DNA of 22,986 bases from Candidatus Nitrosocaldaceae archaeon. Lineage in GTDB: Archaea; Thermoproteota; Nitrososphaeria; Nitrososphaerales; Nitrosocaldaceae. Made by a program: the position numbers and the translations under genes. Shown piece by piece: positions 15,309 to 22,886 of the stretch (position 1 is the stretch's first letter; each line of letters starts with the position of its first letter). The notes beneath the pieces are model-generated. The model made no database searches and was not told where the DNA came from. It saw nothing but the letters and a program-made list of their open reading frames with translations. The DNA lies in assembly GCA_026002835.1 (NCBI GenBank), contig BPGC01000022.1:1-22986 (forward strand), written 5' to 3'.

Positions 15309-15320
15309 TGAATATAAATC
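15309..15320 (-). promoter_or_regulatory. TATA box for the 57-aa membrane protein gene
   Basis: Minus-strand GATTTATATTCA is centred about 28 nt upstream of ATG 15287. Confidence 0.45.
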
Positions 15321-15388
15321 TATTACTATCTTTCTACAACTGATAAATTATATTATATAACAAAAGTTGAAGGATAATAAAAGATTAG

Positions 15389-15401
15389 ATTTTTAAATAA
15401 G
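15389..15401 (+). promoter_or_regulatory. TATA box for glnA
   Basis: ATTTTTAAATAAG is centred about 24 nt upstream of the glnA ATG (15419), fitting leaderless transcription. The rest of the gap (15288-15388) shows no further feature. Confidence 0.5.
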
Positions 15402-15418
15402 ATAGATCAATTAAATCT

Positions 15419-16729
15419 ATGAATTCTCAAGAACTATTAGAGCAAGTAAGCAAAGACGATGTAAGGTTTGTTACACTTCAATTCTCAGATCTATTAGGAG
15501 TTGTTAAGGAGATCATCATACCAGTAGAGCAACTAGATACAGCATTGAAAAGTGGTATATGGTTTGATGGTTCTTCAATAGAAGGTTTTGCTAGGATACA
15601 AGAGAGCGATCTATATTTAAAACCAGATCCAGATACATATTCAGTATTACCATGGCTATCATCTGGAACAAAGACTGCAAGATTATTATGTGATATATAT
15701 AGGCCAGATGGAAAACCATTTGAAGGAGATCCAAGGCTTGCATTAAAGAGAGTAGTTGAAGAGGCTAAACAATTAGGATTTGAGTATAATGTTGGTCCAG
15801 AACCAGAGTTTTATCTATTCAAAGATAATATTATACCAATAGATCAAGTAAGTTATTTTGATCTATCATCACCAAACAATTTTTCAGTAATAAAGGATAT
15901 AGTAACTGTATTAAAGAGTTTCGGGATATATGTAGAAGCAGCTCATCATGAAGTTGGCTCTGGTCAATATGAAGTAGATTTTGGCTATGCACCAGCTCTA
16001 ACAACTGCAGATAGACTTGTAACATTAAAGTATACAATCAAGAAGATTGCTCAGTTGCATGAGATGCATGCTACATTCATGGCAAAACCATTGATGAATA
16101 AACCTGGATCTGGATTACATGTACATCAAAGTTTGTTCAAAGATGATGAGAATGTATTTTATGATCCTAAAGATAGCTATGGACTATCTAAATTAGCATA
16201 CAATTTCATAGCTGGACAGATGAAGCATATAAAAGCATTATGTGCAGTTTTATGTCCTACAGTTAACTCTTACAAAAGGTTAGTTATAGGATATGAGGCA
16301 CCAGTATATGTAACATGGGCAAGCATGAATAGATCAGCACTAATAAGAGTACCTAGATGGTTTGCACAGAAACCTAAATCTGCTAGGATTGAGTTAAGAT
16401 GTCCAGATCCTACTTGTAATCCATATCTAGCATTTGCTGTTATGCTTAAAGCTGGTTTAGATGGTATTAAGAATAATCTGGAACCGCCAGAACCAGTAGA
16501 AGAGAATGTTTACCAATTGGATGAGTTAAGTTTGGTTAAGAAGAATATAGATACTCTACCATCATCTCTATATGAAGCATTAAATGCTATGGAGAAAGAT
16601 AGTATAATCAAGGAAGCGTTAGGCGACTATCTATTTGATAGATACATTAGCATAAAGAGGAGAGAATGGGATGAATTCAAAGTTCAAGTTACAGAATGGG
16701 AGATCAAGAAGTATTTAGATACATATTGA
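15419..16729 (+). CDS. glnA: Glutamine synthetase, type I
   Basis: Makes glutamine from glutamate, ammonia and ATP, the main ammonia-assimilation step. It is a dodecamer in this family. The 436-aa protein carries all type I signatures: WFDGSSIEGF (48-57), EPEFYLF (128-134) with metal-binding glutamates, HHEVGSGQYEVDF (176-188), GSGLHVHQS (230-238), NRSALIRVP (304-312) and RIELRCPDPTCNPYLA (323-338). The loop at 362-368 (ENVYQLD) lacks the NLYDLPPEE setting of the adenylylated GSI-beta group, and the length also fits the shorter GSI-alpha group, so control by adenylylation is unlikely. It ends exactly where topoisomerase IB ends on the opposite strand. Confidence 0.98.
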   Translation: MNSQELLEQVSKDDVRFVTLQFSDLLGVVKEIIIPVEQLDTALKSGIWFDGSSIEGFARIQESDLYLKPDPDTYSVLPWLSSGTKTARLLCDIYRPDGKPFEGDPRLALKRVVEEAKQLGFEYNVGPEPEFYLFKDNIIPIDQVSYFDLSSPNNFSVIKDIVTVLKSFGIYVEAAHHEVGSGQYEVDFGYAPALTTADRLVTLKYTIKKIAQLHEMHATFMAKPLMNKPGSGLHVHQSLFKDDENVFYDPKDSYGLSKLAYNFIAGQMKHIKALCAVLCPTVNSYKRLVIGYEAPVYVTWASMNRSALIRVPRWFAQKPKSARIELRCPDPTCNPYLAFAVMLKAGLDGIKNNLEPPEPVEENVYQLDELSLVKKNIDTLPSSLYEALNAMEKDSIIKEALGDYLFDRYISIKRREWDEFKVQVTEWEIKKYLDTY

Positions 16730-18385
16730 TTATTTATAACCTTCTTTTGCTAACCTTTCCCATTTAAATGATGATCTATTTATCCATTGGAATTTTCTCT
16801 GTAGAGATGTTGAGTATAGTTTAGTCCAATCTATACCTTCATAATCACACCATGCTTTAAATATTCTGGGATCTATGTAGTTTCTTAACGATGTATTGAG
16901 ATTATAATCTCTAGTGTTTAATGCTAACTCTATCTGGAACTTTGTCTTCTCTAACCTTTCTTTAATCTTTGCCAACCTTTTCTCTAACCTTTCTTTCTGC
17001 TTCTCAGTCTTCGCTTCAGTCTTCTTCAATTCCTCTAATTTCTTCTCTATCTCTTCCAACTTTGCTTTCTTCTTCTCTAAACTATTCTCAAAATTTTTAG
17101 GAGGAGCTCTCTTATGGTTACATGTTACTGCTGCTTGTAGATTAGCCATCTTTGCATGGTAGATTTTAGCGTATTCACTTGTTGTTAACTCTTTATCTAT
17201 AGTTGCTAGATATCTAGTAACAACATCACTAGCTAGATAAGTTCTAAACACCTTTGCTGTCAAACCTTTTACTATCTTACCTAAGAATTGGTTGACATTC
17301 CTAGATGTGATATCAGAGAATATCAATTCTCCTTCTTTTTTGTCTTTCATAAACTCTTTAAGATTCTCGTACAATATTCTATTCTCTTTATCTATCTTTA
17401 TGCTCTTATGCCATCTAACACTATCTTTTCCTAGAAAATCGAACTCTATACTATCTTTATTCAACTTTACATGCTCTACTCTTAATGTAGATGCACCTAC
17501 TGTATCCGCTTCATCTGGATCTTTTTCATCACCTACTCTCATTGCTAATTTATAGATAAGATAGCATACAGTTGCTATCATCCTCTCTTTCCTATCTTTG
17601 CTATGCATAGATTTATAGATCCTTTTAACTACTGTATCTATCTGTTTTCCAAGTTCTCTAGCTTTATCATATTTTGCTTTATCTCTATCTTGTCTTAATT
17701 TTGCAGTATCTGATAACCAAACATATTTTTCTTTCTTTGTTAATTTATCGATCCATTTAGCTAACCACATAGATTCATGATCATGAACTATCTCTTTCCA
17801 TTCTCCCTCTGGAACCGGTGCATCTTCGCTTAGATTTAATACTATATCACTTGCTCTTACTCTAGGTTTCCATTTTCCTCTTAATGGATGCTCGCCTCTT
17901 CCCATGAATAATCCAGGAGGTTCAACCATCCAGTTCGCTACTTCAAATTTATTACCGTCTACTTCAGCCCATCCATACATCTCTTTCATCTTTTCTCTAA
18001 TCTTCTTCCTCTCAGCAGCTAACATCTTCTTCTCTTCTTTACTCATAGACTCTTTTGCTAACTTTTCTTCTTCAACAACTTTATACAATTCACTAAAATC
18101 TATATCTTCTATCTTAGCATCTCTAAACTCTTCTGGGAATAATGCTAGAAAATCATTAAGGAAATTTGATATGAATACGGGATCTTTTACATATGGAGTA
18201 TCTTTCTTTTTAGCCCATGCATATGCCATCTCTTCTTGTTCTGGAGTTAATGTTATCTTTTTATCTTTTATCTTTATACTTAAACCTTTATAATCATATT
18301 CTGGAGGGAATGCTACTCCATTATGTATCAATGTATCCCATTTTTTTAATTCATTCTTAGAACTCTCTACTTCTTGGCTTGTCAT
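16730..18385 (-). CDS. DNA topoisomerase IB (eukaryotic-like, thaumarchaeal)
   Basis: Relaxes positive and negative supercoils by a 3'-phosphotyrosine intermediate. The 551-aa protein has the eukaryotic core fold (HNGVAFPPEYDYKG at the N terminus, GLFMGRGEHPLRGKWK) and the full catalytic set: Arg in RVGDEKD (R283), Lys in GKDSVRW (K320), Arg in KVFRTY (R381), His in CNHKRAPP (H424) and Tyr in LRNYIDPRI (Y503). A Lys/Glu-rich coiled coil (about 431-483) is the linker that controls strand rotation. The long charged human-type N-terminal tail is absent. I chose ATG 18385. ATG 18406 would add seven residues but has no TATA box at the usual spacing. Its presence is a lineage marker. Confidence 0.96.
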   Translation of the reverse strand: MTSQEVESSKNELKKWDTLIHNGVAFPPEYDYKGLSIKIKDKKITLTPEQEEMAYAWAKKKDTPYVKDPVFISNFLNDFLALFPEEFRDAKIEDIDFSELYKVVEEEKLAKESMSKEEKKMLAAERKKIREKMKEMYGWAEVDGNKFEVANWMVEPPGLFMGRGEHPLRGKWKPRVRASDIVLNLSEDAPVPEGEWKEIVHDHESMWLAKWIDKLTKKEKYVWLSDTAKLRQDRDKAKYDKARELGKQIDTVVKRIYKSMHSKDRKERMIATVCYLIYKLAMRVGDEKDPDEADTVGASTLRVEHVKLNKDSIEFDFLGKDSVRWHKSIKIDKENRILYENLKEFMKDKKEGELIFSDITSRNVNQFLGKIVKGLTAKVFRTYLASDVVTRYLATIDKELTTSEYAKIYHAKMANLQAAVTCNHKRAPPKNFENSLEKKKAKLEEIEKKLEELKKTEAKTEKQKERLEKRLAKIKERLEKTKFQIELALNTRDYNLNTSLRNYIDPRIFKAWCDYEGIDWTKLYSTSLQRKFQWINRSSFKWERLAKEGYK

Positions 18386-18407
18386 AGTAACAATATAATT
18401 TATCATA

Positions 18408-18418
18408 TACTATATATG
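18408..18418 (-). promoter_or_regulatory. TATA box for topoisomerase IB
   Basis: Minus-strand TCATATATAGT is centred about 28 nt upstream of ATG 18385 and almost touches the alternative ATG 18406. Confidence 0.45.
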
Positions 18419-18441
18419 AATATTAGTTTATGTTAGTAAAG

Positions 18442-18455
18442 GATTTATTAATAAT
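18442..18455 (+). promoter_or_regulatory. TATA box for the degenerate SDR gene
   Basis: GATTTATTAATAAT is centred about 26 nt upstream of ATG 18474. Confidence 0.45.
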
Positions 18456-18473
18456 TTATCTTGTTATATCTAT

Positions 18474-19211
18474 ATGAATATAGTACTGGTATCTGGTTCT
18501 AATAGTATATCAAAAAAGATAACTGAGATACTTATAAATAAATATATTGTATATAATATAAATATTAGAAATAAATCTTTGAGAGTTATAGACGCATATA
18601 TTAGAGATATTTGTAAAAGAGGTAATATAGTAGCATTAATAAATACTGATAATTACAATATATTATCACCTTTTGAAGGATTAGATATGAAAGATATCAA
18701 GAAAATATTTGATATAAATCTATTTAATACTATAAAATTAATGAAGTTATTAATACCTATAATGAAGAAACAGAAGTTTGGTAAGATAATAAATATAATC
18801 TCAGTAGCAGGAAAGGTTGGTTTTCCTATGGTGTCTGCATATTCTAGTATGCAGTTTGCATTAGAAGGATTATGCGAATCTATAAGATATGAGGTTGAAC
18901 CATATAACATAAAGATTATACTAGTAGAAGTAGGTGCAGTTAAAGATTATTTCTCTATTAATGTTAAGAAAATAGAGGATGAGCATTATTCAGAGATGAT
19001 AGAGAAGATGGCAGAAGGATTAAAGATATTATCTGAGCATGGCACAGATCCAGAAGATATAACTAAAATAATAGAACAGATCTTAATAGAAGAAGAACCC
19101 GATTTTAGATACATTATAGGAAATGACGCAGCTATGTTACTAGAGGCTAGAAGAAGTATGCATGATAAAGAGTTTGAAAAGTTCATGAAAGAAGAGATCT
19201 TACCAGAATGA
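18474..19211 (+). CDS. Degenerate short-chain dehydrogenase/reductase-like protein
   Basis: A 245-aa protein with the SDR fold but damaged active and cofactor sites. The Gly-rich TGxxxGIG loop reads VSGSNSIS (6-13), so two of three glycines are missing. NNAG is NTDN (57-60). The catalytic Asn (N82 in DINLF), Ser (S110 in IISVAGK) and Tyr (Y123) are kept, but Y-x-x-x-K is YSSMQ, with Gln127 for the catalytic Lys. The C terminus (after about 165) is highly charged. It therefore probably does not work as an ordinary NAD(P)-dependent oxidoreductase and may be structural or regulatory. The reading frame is open for its full length and has a TATA box, so it is not an obvious pseudogene. Confidence 0.85.
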   Translation: MNIVLVSGSNSISKKITEILINKYIVYNINIRNKSLRVIDAYIRDICKRGNIVALINTDNYNILSPFEGLDMKDIKKIFDINLFNTIKLMKLLIPIMKKQKFGKIINIISVAGKVGFPMVSAYSSMQFALEGLCESIRYEVEPYNIKIILVEVGAVKDYFSINVKKIEDEHYSEMIEKMAEGLKILSEHGTDPEDITKIIEQILIEEEPDFRYIIGNDAAMLLEARRSMHDKEFEKFMKEEILPE

Positions 19212-19229
19212 ACATTTTAGACTAAAAGA

Positions 19230-19241
19230 GATATTTATAAC
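19230..19241 (+). promoter_or_regulatory. TATA box for the ABC transporter operon
   Basis: GATATTTATAAC is centred about 26 nt upstream of ATG 19262. Confidence 0.5.
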
Positions 19242-19261
19242 GGTGTTTTATTTATTGGATT

Positions 19262-20269
19262 ATGAGAAAAATAATACTAATGGTATCTGCTATAGTTACT
19301 ATAGTTACTATAGTTATACTTTTAACATATAGCAAAGCCGATAATAAGATAATTAGAATTGGCTATTTTCCTAATGTTAATCATGCTCAAGCTATATTAG
19401 CCATAGAAAATAACTCTTTTAATGAAGCATTGAGAGATGAGGGATATAAGGTAGAATATAAGGTATTTAATGCTGGAACAGAAGCTATTCAATCTTTGAT
19501 AAGTAAGAGGATAGATGTAGCATATGTAGGTCCAATACCAACCATAATAGGATATGTTAGAAGCGATGGAATGCTAAAAATAATAGCAGGTTCAGCAAGT
19601 GGCGGATCATTATTCATAGTTAGAGATGATCTTCCAATAGAAACTCCCTCTGATCTAGCTAATACTAGATTAGCTGCTCCAGATTATGGTAACACTCAAG
19701 ATATATCATTACGCTCTTATATAATAGAGAATGGGTTAAAACCTAAAGAGTTAGGAGGTAATGTAGAGATATTGTATGTTAGAGGTTCTGAAGCTCTAAT
19801 ATTATTATCTAAGAAAGATATAGATGGTGCATGGGTTGCAGAGCCATGGGCTACTATATTATTGAAAAATACCAATAGTAGGATATTCTTGGACGAACGG
19901 GATCTATGGCCAGATAGAAGATTTGCTAGTGCATTATTAGTAGTTAGAGATGATCTAATTGAGAATAAGAATGTTATCAAAAAGATATTAGACGTTCATA
20001 TAAATACAACTAGATGGTTAAATACGCATAAAGATGATGCAATACCTATAATACAGAGACATATAGAAGATGTTGCAAAACAGAAACTATCCGAAGATAT
20101 AATAAAAGAATCGTTATCTAGGATAGAGTTTACTTCAGATCCAATGCTCAATTCAATAGAAGAGTTTGCCGAAAGAGCATATAAACTTCATATATTCAAT
20201 AACATTCCAGACATTACAGAAATTTATTATCAAGCATCTGATAATATAAAGGTGAATGATGATGGCTAA
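19262..20269 (+). CDS. ABC transporter substrate-binding protein, NMT1/SsuA/TauA-like
   Basis: Extracellular solute-binding component. The 335-aa protein has an N-terminal hydrophobic helix (4-23), then the periplasmic-binding fold typical of the nitrate/sulfonate/taurine/thiamine-precursor group: IRIGYFPNVNHAQAILA, DVAYVGPIPTIIGY, IAGSASGGSLFIVRDD, LAAPDYGNTQDISLR and GAWVAEPWATILL. There is no lipobox Cys, so it is probably held by an uncleaved membrane anchor. The substrate cannot be settled: sulfonate, nitrate or pyrimidine-type ligands are all possible. The codons for the hydrophobic helix contain a short tandem repeat (about 19292-19317). It overlaps the ATPase gene. Confidence 0.92.
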   Translation: MRKIILMVSAIVTIVTIVILLTYSKADNKIIRIGYFPNVNHAQAILAIENNSFNEALRDEGYKVEYKVFNAGTEAIQSLISKRIDVAYVGPIPTIIGYVRSDGMLKIIAGSASGGSLFIVRDDLPIETPSDLANTRLAAPDYGNTQDISLRSYIIENGLKPKELGGNVEILYVRGSEALILLSKKDIDGAWVAEPWATILLKNTNSRIFLDERDLWPDRRFASALLVVRDDLIENKNVIKKILDVHINTTRWLNTHKDDAIPIIQRHIEDVAKQKLSEDIIKESLSRIEFTSDPMLNSIEEFAERAYKLHIFNNIPDITEIYYQASDNIKVNDDG

Positions 20270-21041
20270 ATTAGAACTGAGAAATATAGTAAAATATTAT
20301 GAGCAGAATAACGGTAGAGTTAAAGCTATATGCAATGTAAACCTTAACGTTGAAGATGGAGAGTTTGTATGTTTAGTAGGACCGTCTGGTTGTGGTAAGA
20401 GTACATTATTGAATATAATTGCTGGTTTAGAACAACCAGATGAAGGTGAGATTATACTAGATGGTAGGCCAATATCTGGCACCAGTCCAGATAGACTCAT
20501 GGTATTCCAAGAAGGGGCTCTATTTCCATGGCTTACTGTAATAGATAATGTAGAATTCGGTTTAAAGATAGCTGGTGTAGAGAAGAAGAAGAGAAGAGAG
20601 ATAGCTATGCATTATCTAAGTATGATGCAGTTAGAAAAGTTTGCTGATTCTTATATTTATCAATTATCTATAGGTATGAGACAGCGAGTAGCGATTGCTA
20701 GAGCATTAGCTATGGATCCAGAGATATTACTTATGGATGAACCTTTCGCTGCCTTAGATGCTCAGACTAGAGATCTGTTATTAGTTGAGTTACAATTATT
20801 ATGGCAGAAGACTAGGAAGACTATATTGTTTGTAACTCATACAATAGGAGAATCTGTATGTTTAGGTGATAGAGTTATAGTATTTACACACAGACCAGCT
20901 ACTATAAAGAAGGAGCTTAAGATAGATTATAGAAGACCTCGACTTATGGAAGACCCAAACTTGAACAAATACTCTAGTATGGTATTAGAAGCTTTAAAGA
21001 GTGAAGTTATAGCAGCTATGAAGGAAGAGAAGAATGAGTAA
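20262..21041 (+). CDS. ABC transporter ATP-binding protein, SsuB/TauB-like
   Basis: Cytoplasmic ATPase driving the importer. The 259-aa protein has Walker A GPSGCGKS (40-47), the Q loop (Q83), signature LSIGM (135-139), Walker B LLMDEP (156-161), D loop and H loop His193. The signature departs from LSGGM by Ile at the third position, but Ser and the second Gly are kept. Three consecutive in-frame ATG codons exist (20256, 20259, 20262). The GGTGA at 20251-20255 is best spaced for the last, so I use it. The start lies inside the end of the binding-protein gene, and the end overlaps the permease by 8 nt, indicating a coupled operon. Confidence 0.95.
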   Translation: MAKLELRNIVKYYEQNNGRVKAICNVNLNVEDGEFVCLVGPSGCGKSTLLNIIAGLEQPDEGEIILDGRPISGTSPDRLMVFQEGALFPWLTVIDNVEFGLKIAGVEKKKRREIAMHYLSMMQLEKFADSYIYQLSIGMRQRVAIARALAMDPEILLMDEPFAALDAQTRDLLLVELQLLWQKTRKTILFVTHTIGESVCLGDRVIVFTHRPATIKKELKIDYRRPRLMEDPNLNKYSSMVLEALKSEVIAAMKEEKNE

Positions 21042-21801
21042 GATAATAAGATCATCAATAATAAAAAAACTGATATTCTATGCTATAATAGTTATTATCT
21101 GGCATAGCATCTATCTAGCAGATATAGTTCCAGAATTGATATTACCATCTCCATTCCAAGTTGGCGAGAGTTTAGGATTATTAATAATAAATGGAACTTT
21201 GCCATATGCTATAGGAACTAGTTTTATAAGATTGCTAATAGGATTTATCATTGCAATAAGTATAGGTTTTGCTTTAGGCTATTATATGGCTAAATATAAA
21301 ACTGTTTATGATACTTTAGGTTCATTGGTATTAGGTTTACAGTCTATACCTAGCATGGCATGGGTACCAATAGGCTTAATATGGTTTGGAATAAATGATA
21401 TGGGTATAATATTTGTCATAATTGCTAGTACTATATTCTCAGTAGCAATGTCAACTTATACTGGAATAAAGAATGTTCCTCCTATATATATAAAAGCAGC
21501 TACAAATATGGGAGCGAAAGGTTTTACATTATTATATGAAGTTGTTCTACCAGCAGCTCTGCCATACCTAATATCAGGATTGAGACAAGCATGGTCATTC
21601 GCTTGGAGAGGCTTAATAAGCGCAGAGATGCTTTTTGCATTATTAGGAGTAGGATTCTTACTTATAGCTGCTAGGAATATATATAATATGGCTCAAGTTA
21701 TAGCTATAATGCTAGTTATAATGGGTATAGGATTAGCTATGGATAGTCTTATATTCTCTAGAATAGAGAGAAAGATAGCTGCTAGATATGGCATGAGATA
21801 A
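21034..21801 (+). CDS. ABC transporter permease, SsuC/TauC-like
   Basis: Integral membrane component of the same importer, probably a homodimer. The 255-aa protein has about six hydrophobic helices and the cytoplasmic coupling (EAA-type) loop in EVVLPAALPYLISGLRQAW (about 170-188), which contacts the ATPase. The opening PELILPSPFQVGESL is characteristic of the nitrate/sulfonate group. The start ATG 21034 overlaps the ATPase end by 8 nt, with a purine run (AAGGAAGAGAAG, 21021-21032) as a likely ribosome-binding region. Confidence 0.94.
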   Translation: MSKIIRSSIIKKLIFYAIIVIIWHSIYLADIVPELILPSPFQVGESLGLLIINGTLPYAIGTSFIRLLIGFIIAISIGFALGYYMAKYKTVYDTLGSLVLGLQSIPSMAWVPIGLIWFGINDMGIIFVIIASTIFSVAMSTYTGIKNVPPIYIKAATNMGAKGFTLLYEVVLPAALPYLISGLRQAWSFAWRGLISAEMLFALLGVGFLLIAARNIYNMAQVIAIMLVIMGIGLAMDSLIFSRIERKIAARYGMR

Positions 21802-21823
21802 TATAAACAGATAAATATGATCA

Positions 21824-22606
21824 ATGTCTTTAAAAATATTCAACTTGAGACTAGATAATAAAGTTGCACTAATAACTGGTGCTACTGGAAGTATAGGAAA
21901 TAGTATCTCTAGATTATTTGCTAAAGAGGGTGCATCTCTAATATTATTAGGAAGAAATCAGAATAAACTTAAGAGTTTATCTACGGAATTAACATCTAAA
22001 TACAATATAGAAGTATTTCCAATTAGAACTGATATAACAGATGAAGAAGAGGTTCAAGCTGCGGTTAATTTATCCATAAATAAGTTTGATAGGATAGATA
22101 TATTAATTAATAATGCTGGTTTTACAAATGATCCAATTGAGTTCCATAAAACTACAGATGATCTATGGCAGCAATTGATAGATACTAACCTTATAGGAAC
22201 ATTTAGAGTTACTAGAGCTGTATTACCATTCATGATGGAGAGGAAATATGGATCTATAGTTAACATATCCTCAGTAGCTGGTATGAGAGCTATGGAGAAA
22301 GTCCCATTGGCAGTTTATAATTCAACCAAGGCTGGAGTTATAATGTTTACAAAGAGTATAGCATTAGAATATGCTGAATATAATATAAGATGTAACTGTG
22401 TATGCCCAGGAACTGTTAGAAGCAAGTTCTTAGAACCATACTTGGAGGATGAACAAGCAAGGAAGGTATTAAATGCTGCTCAACCTTTAGGAAGAATTGG
22501 AGAACCAGATGATGTAACATATGGCATATTATATCTAGCATCTGATGAAGCTAGTTGGGTTACTGGAACTATACTAGTAATTGATGGTGGTTTATCTACA
22601 AAATAA
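21824..22606 (+). CDS. Short-chain dehydrogenase/reductase (intact, FabG-like)
   Basis: NAD(P)-dependent oxidoreductase of the classical SDR family, substrate unknown. The 260-aa protein has the cofactor loop TGATGSIG (18-25), NNAG (96-99), catalytic Ser150 in NISSVAG, YNSTK (Y165, K169), the PGTV loop (195-198) and the closing SWVTGTILVIDGG. LGRN after the second strand (residues 42-45) offers an Arg that could favour NADPH. It lies 22 nt after the ABC permease on the same strand. An A/T-rich ATAATATAAAC (21798-21808) sits about 21 nt upstream, so co-transcription and an own promoter are both possible. Confidence 0.94.
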   Translation: MSLKIFNLRLDNKVALITGATGSIGNSISRLFAKEGASLILLGRNQNKLKSLSTELTSKYNIEVFPIRTDITDEEEVQAAVNLSINKFDRIDILINNAGFTNDPIEFHKTTDDLWQQLIDTNLIGTFRVTRAVLPFMMERKYGSIVNISSVAGMRAMEKVPLAVYNSTKAGVIMFTKSIALEYAEYNIRCNCVCPGTVRSKFLEPYLEDEQARKVLNAAQPLGRIGEPDDVTYGILYLASDEASWVTGTILVIDGGLSTK

Positions 22607-22636
22607 ATATTATCATAATTTTATTAATATCAATAA

Positions 22637-22734
22637 GCGGGGGTCGCCAAGCCTGGTCAACGGCGTGAGGCTCAGAATAATTATGAGAAACCTCATCCCT
22701 TAGGGGTTCGTGGGTTCAAATCCCACCCCCCGCA
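22637..22734 (+). tRNA. tRNA-Leu (anticodon CAG) with 13-nt intron
   Basis: Class II tRNA: acceptor GCGGGGG/CCCCCGC with discriminator A22734, D stem GCC/GGC, anticodon stem TGAGG/CCTCA, long variable arm (TCCCTTAGGGGTTC), T stem GTGGG/CCCAC with loop TTCAAAT. The anticodon CAG is at 22673-22675. The loop is 20 nt long and becomes a normal 7 nt when 22677-22689 is removed. The gene is nearly identical to the tRNA-Leu(UAA) at the left end outside the anticodon arm and introns, and is in the opposite orientation. Confidence 0.96.
22677..22689 (+). other. Predicted 13-nt tRNA intron at canonical position 37/38
   Basis: ATAATTATGAGAA lies between A37 and A38. Exon CTCA (32-35) pairs perfectly with intron TGAG, flanked by bulges GA|A and AA|A. 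This is a textbook bulge-helix-bulge core. Length and spacing equal those of the intron in tRNA-Leu(UAA). Confidence 0.9.
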
Positions 22735-22769
22735 TTAGATAAATTTTAAATTATTTTTATGTTAGAAAT

Positions 22770-22886
22770 ATGATATGTTATATAAACTGTGAAGAGATAA
22801 ATTTGTTTTACGAGAGTCATAGAGATAAGAGATATCATCTTATTAAAAGGAATGATACATACTATAGACTTGTTGTTGAGAGTTAA
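22770..22886 (+). CDS. Possible 38-aa protein, unknown
   Basis: A short ORF starting MICYINCEEINLFYESHRDK, rich in charged and aromatic residues, with two Cys and a C-terminal strand-like TYYRLVVES. A TATA-like AAATTTTAAATTA (22741-22753) lies about 23 nt upstream of the ATG. No family recognised. It may be a chance ORF in the non-coding flank. The remaining bases to the window end (22887-22986) show only an AAT-rich run. Confidence 0.35.
   Translation: MICYINCEEINLFYESHRDKRYHLIKRNDTYYRLVVES

Noticed and set aside
15085..15360. Plus-strand open frame (91 codons) between the peptidase gene and glnA
   Set aside because: It overlaps the end of the peptidase gene and is antisense to a more convincing two-helix membrane protein with its own TATA box.
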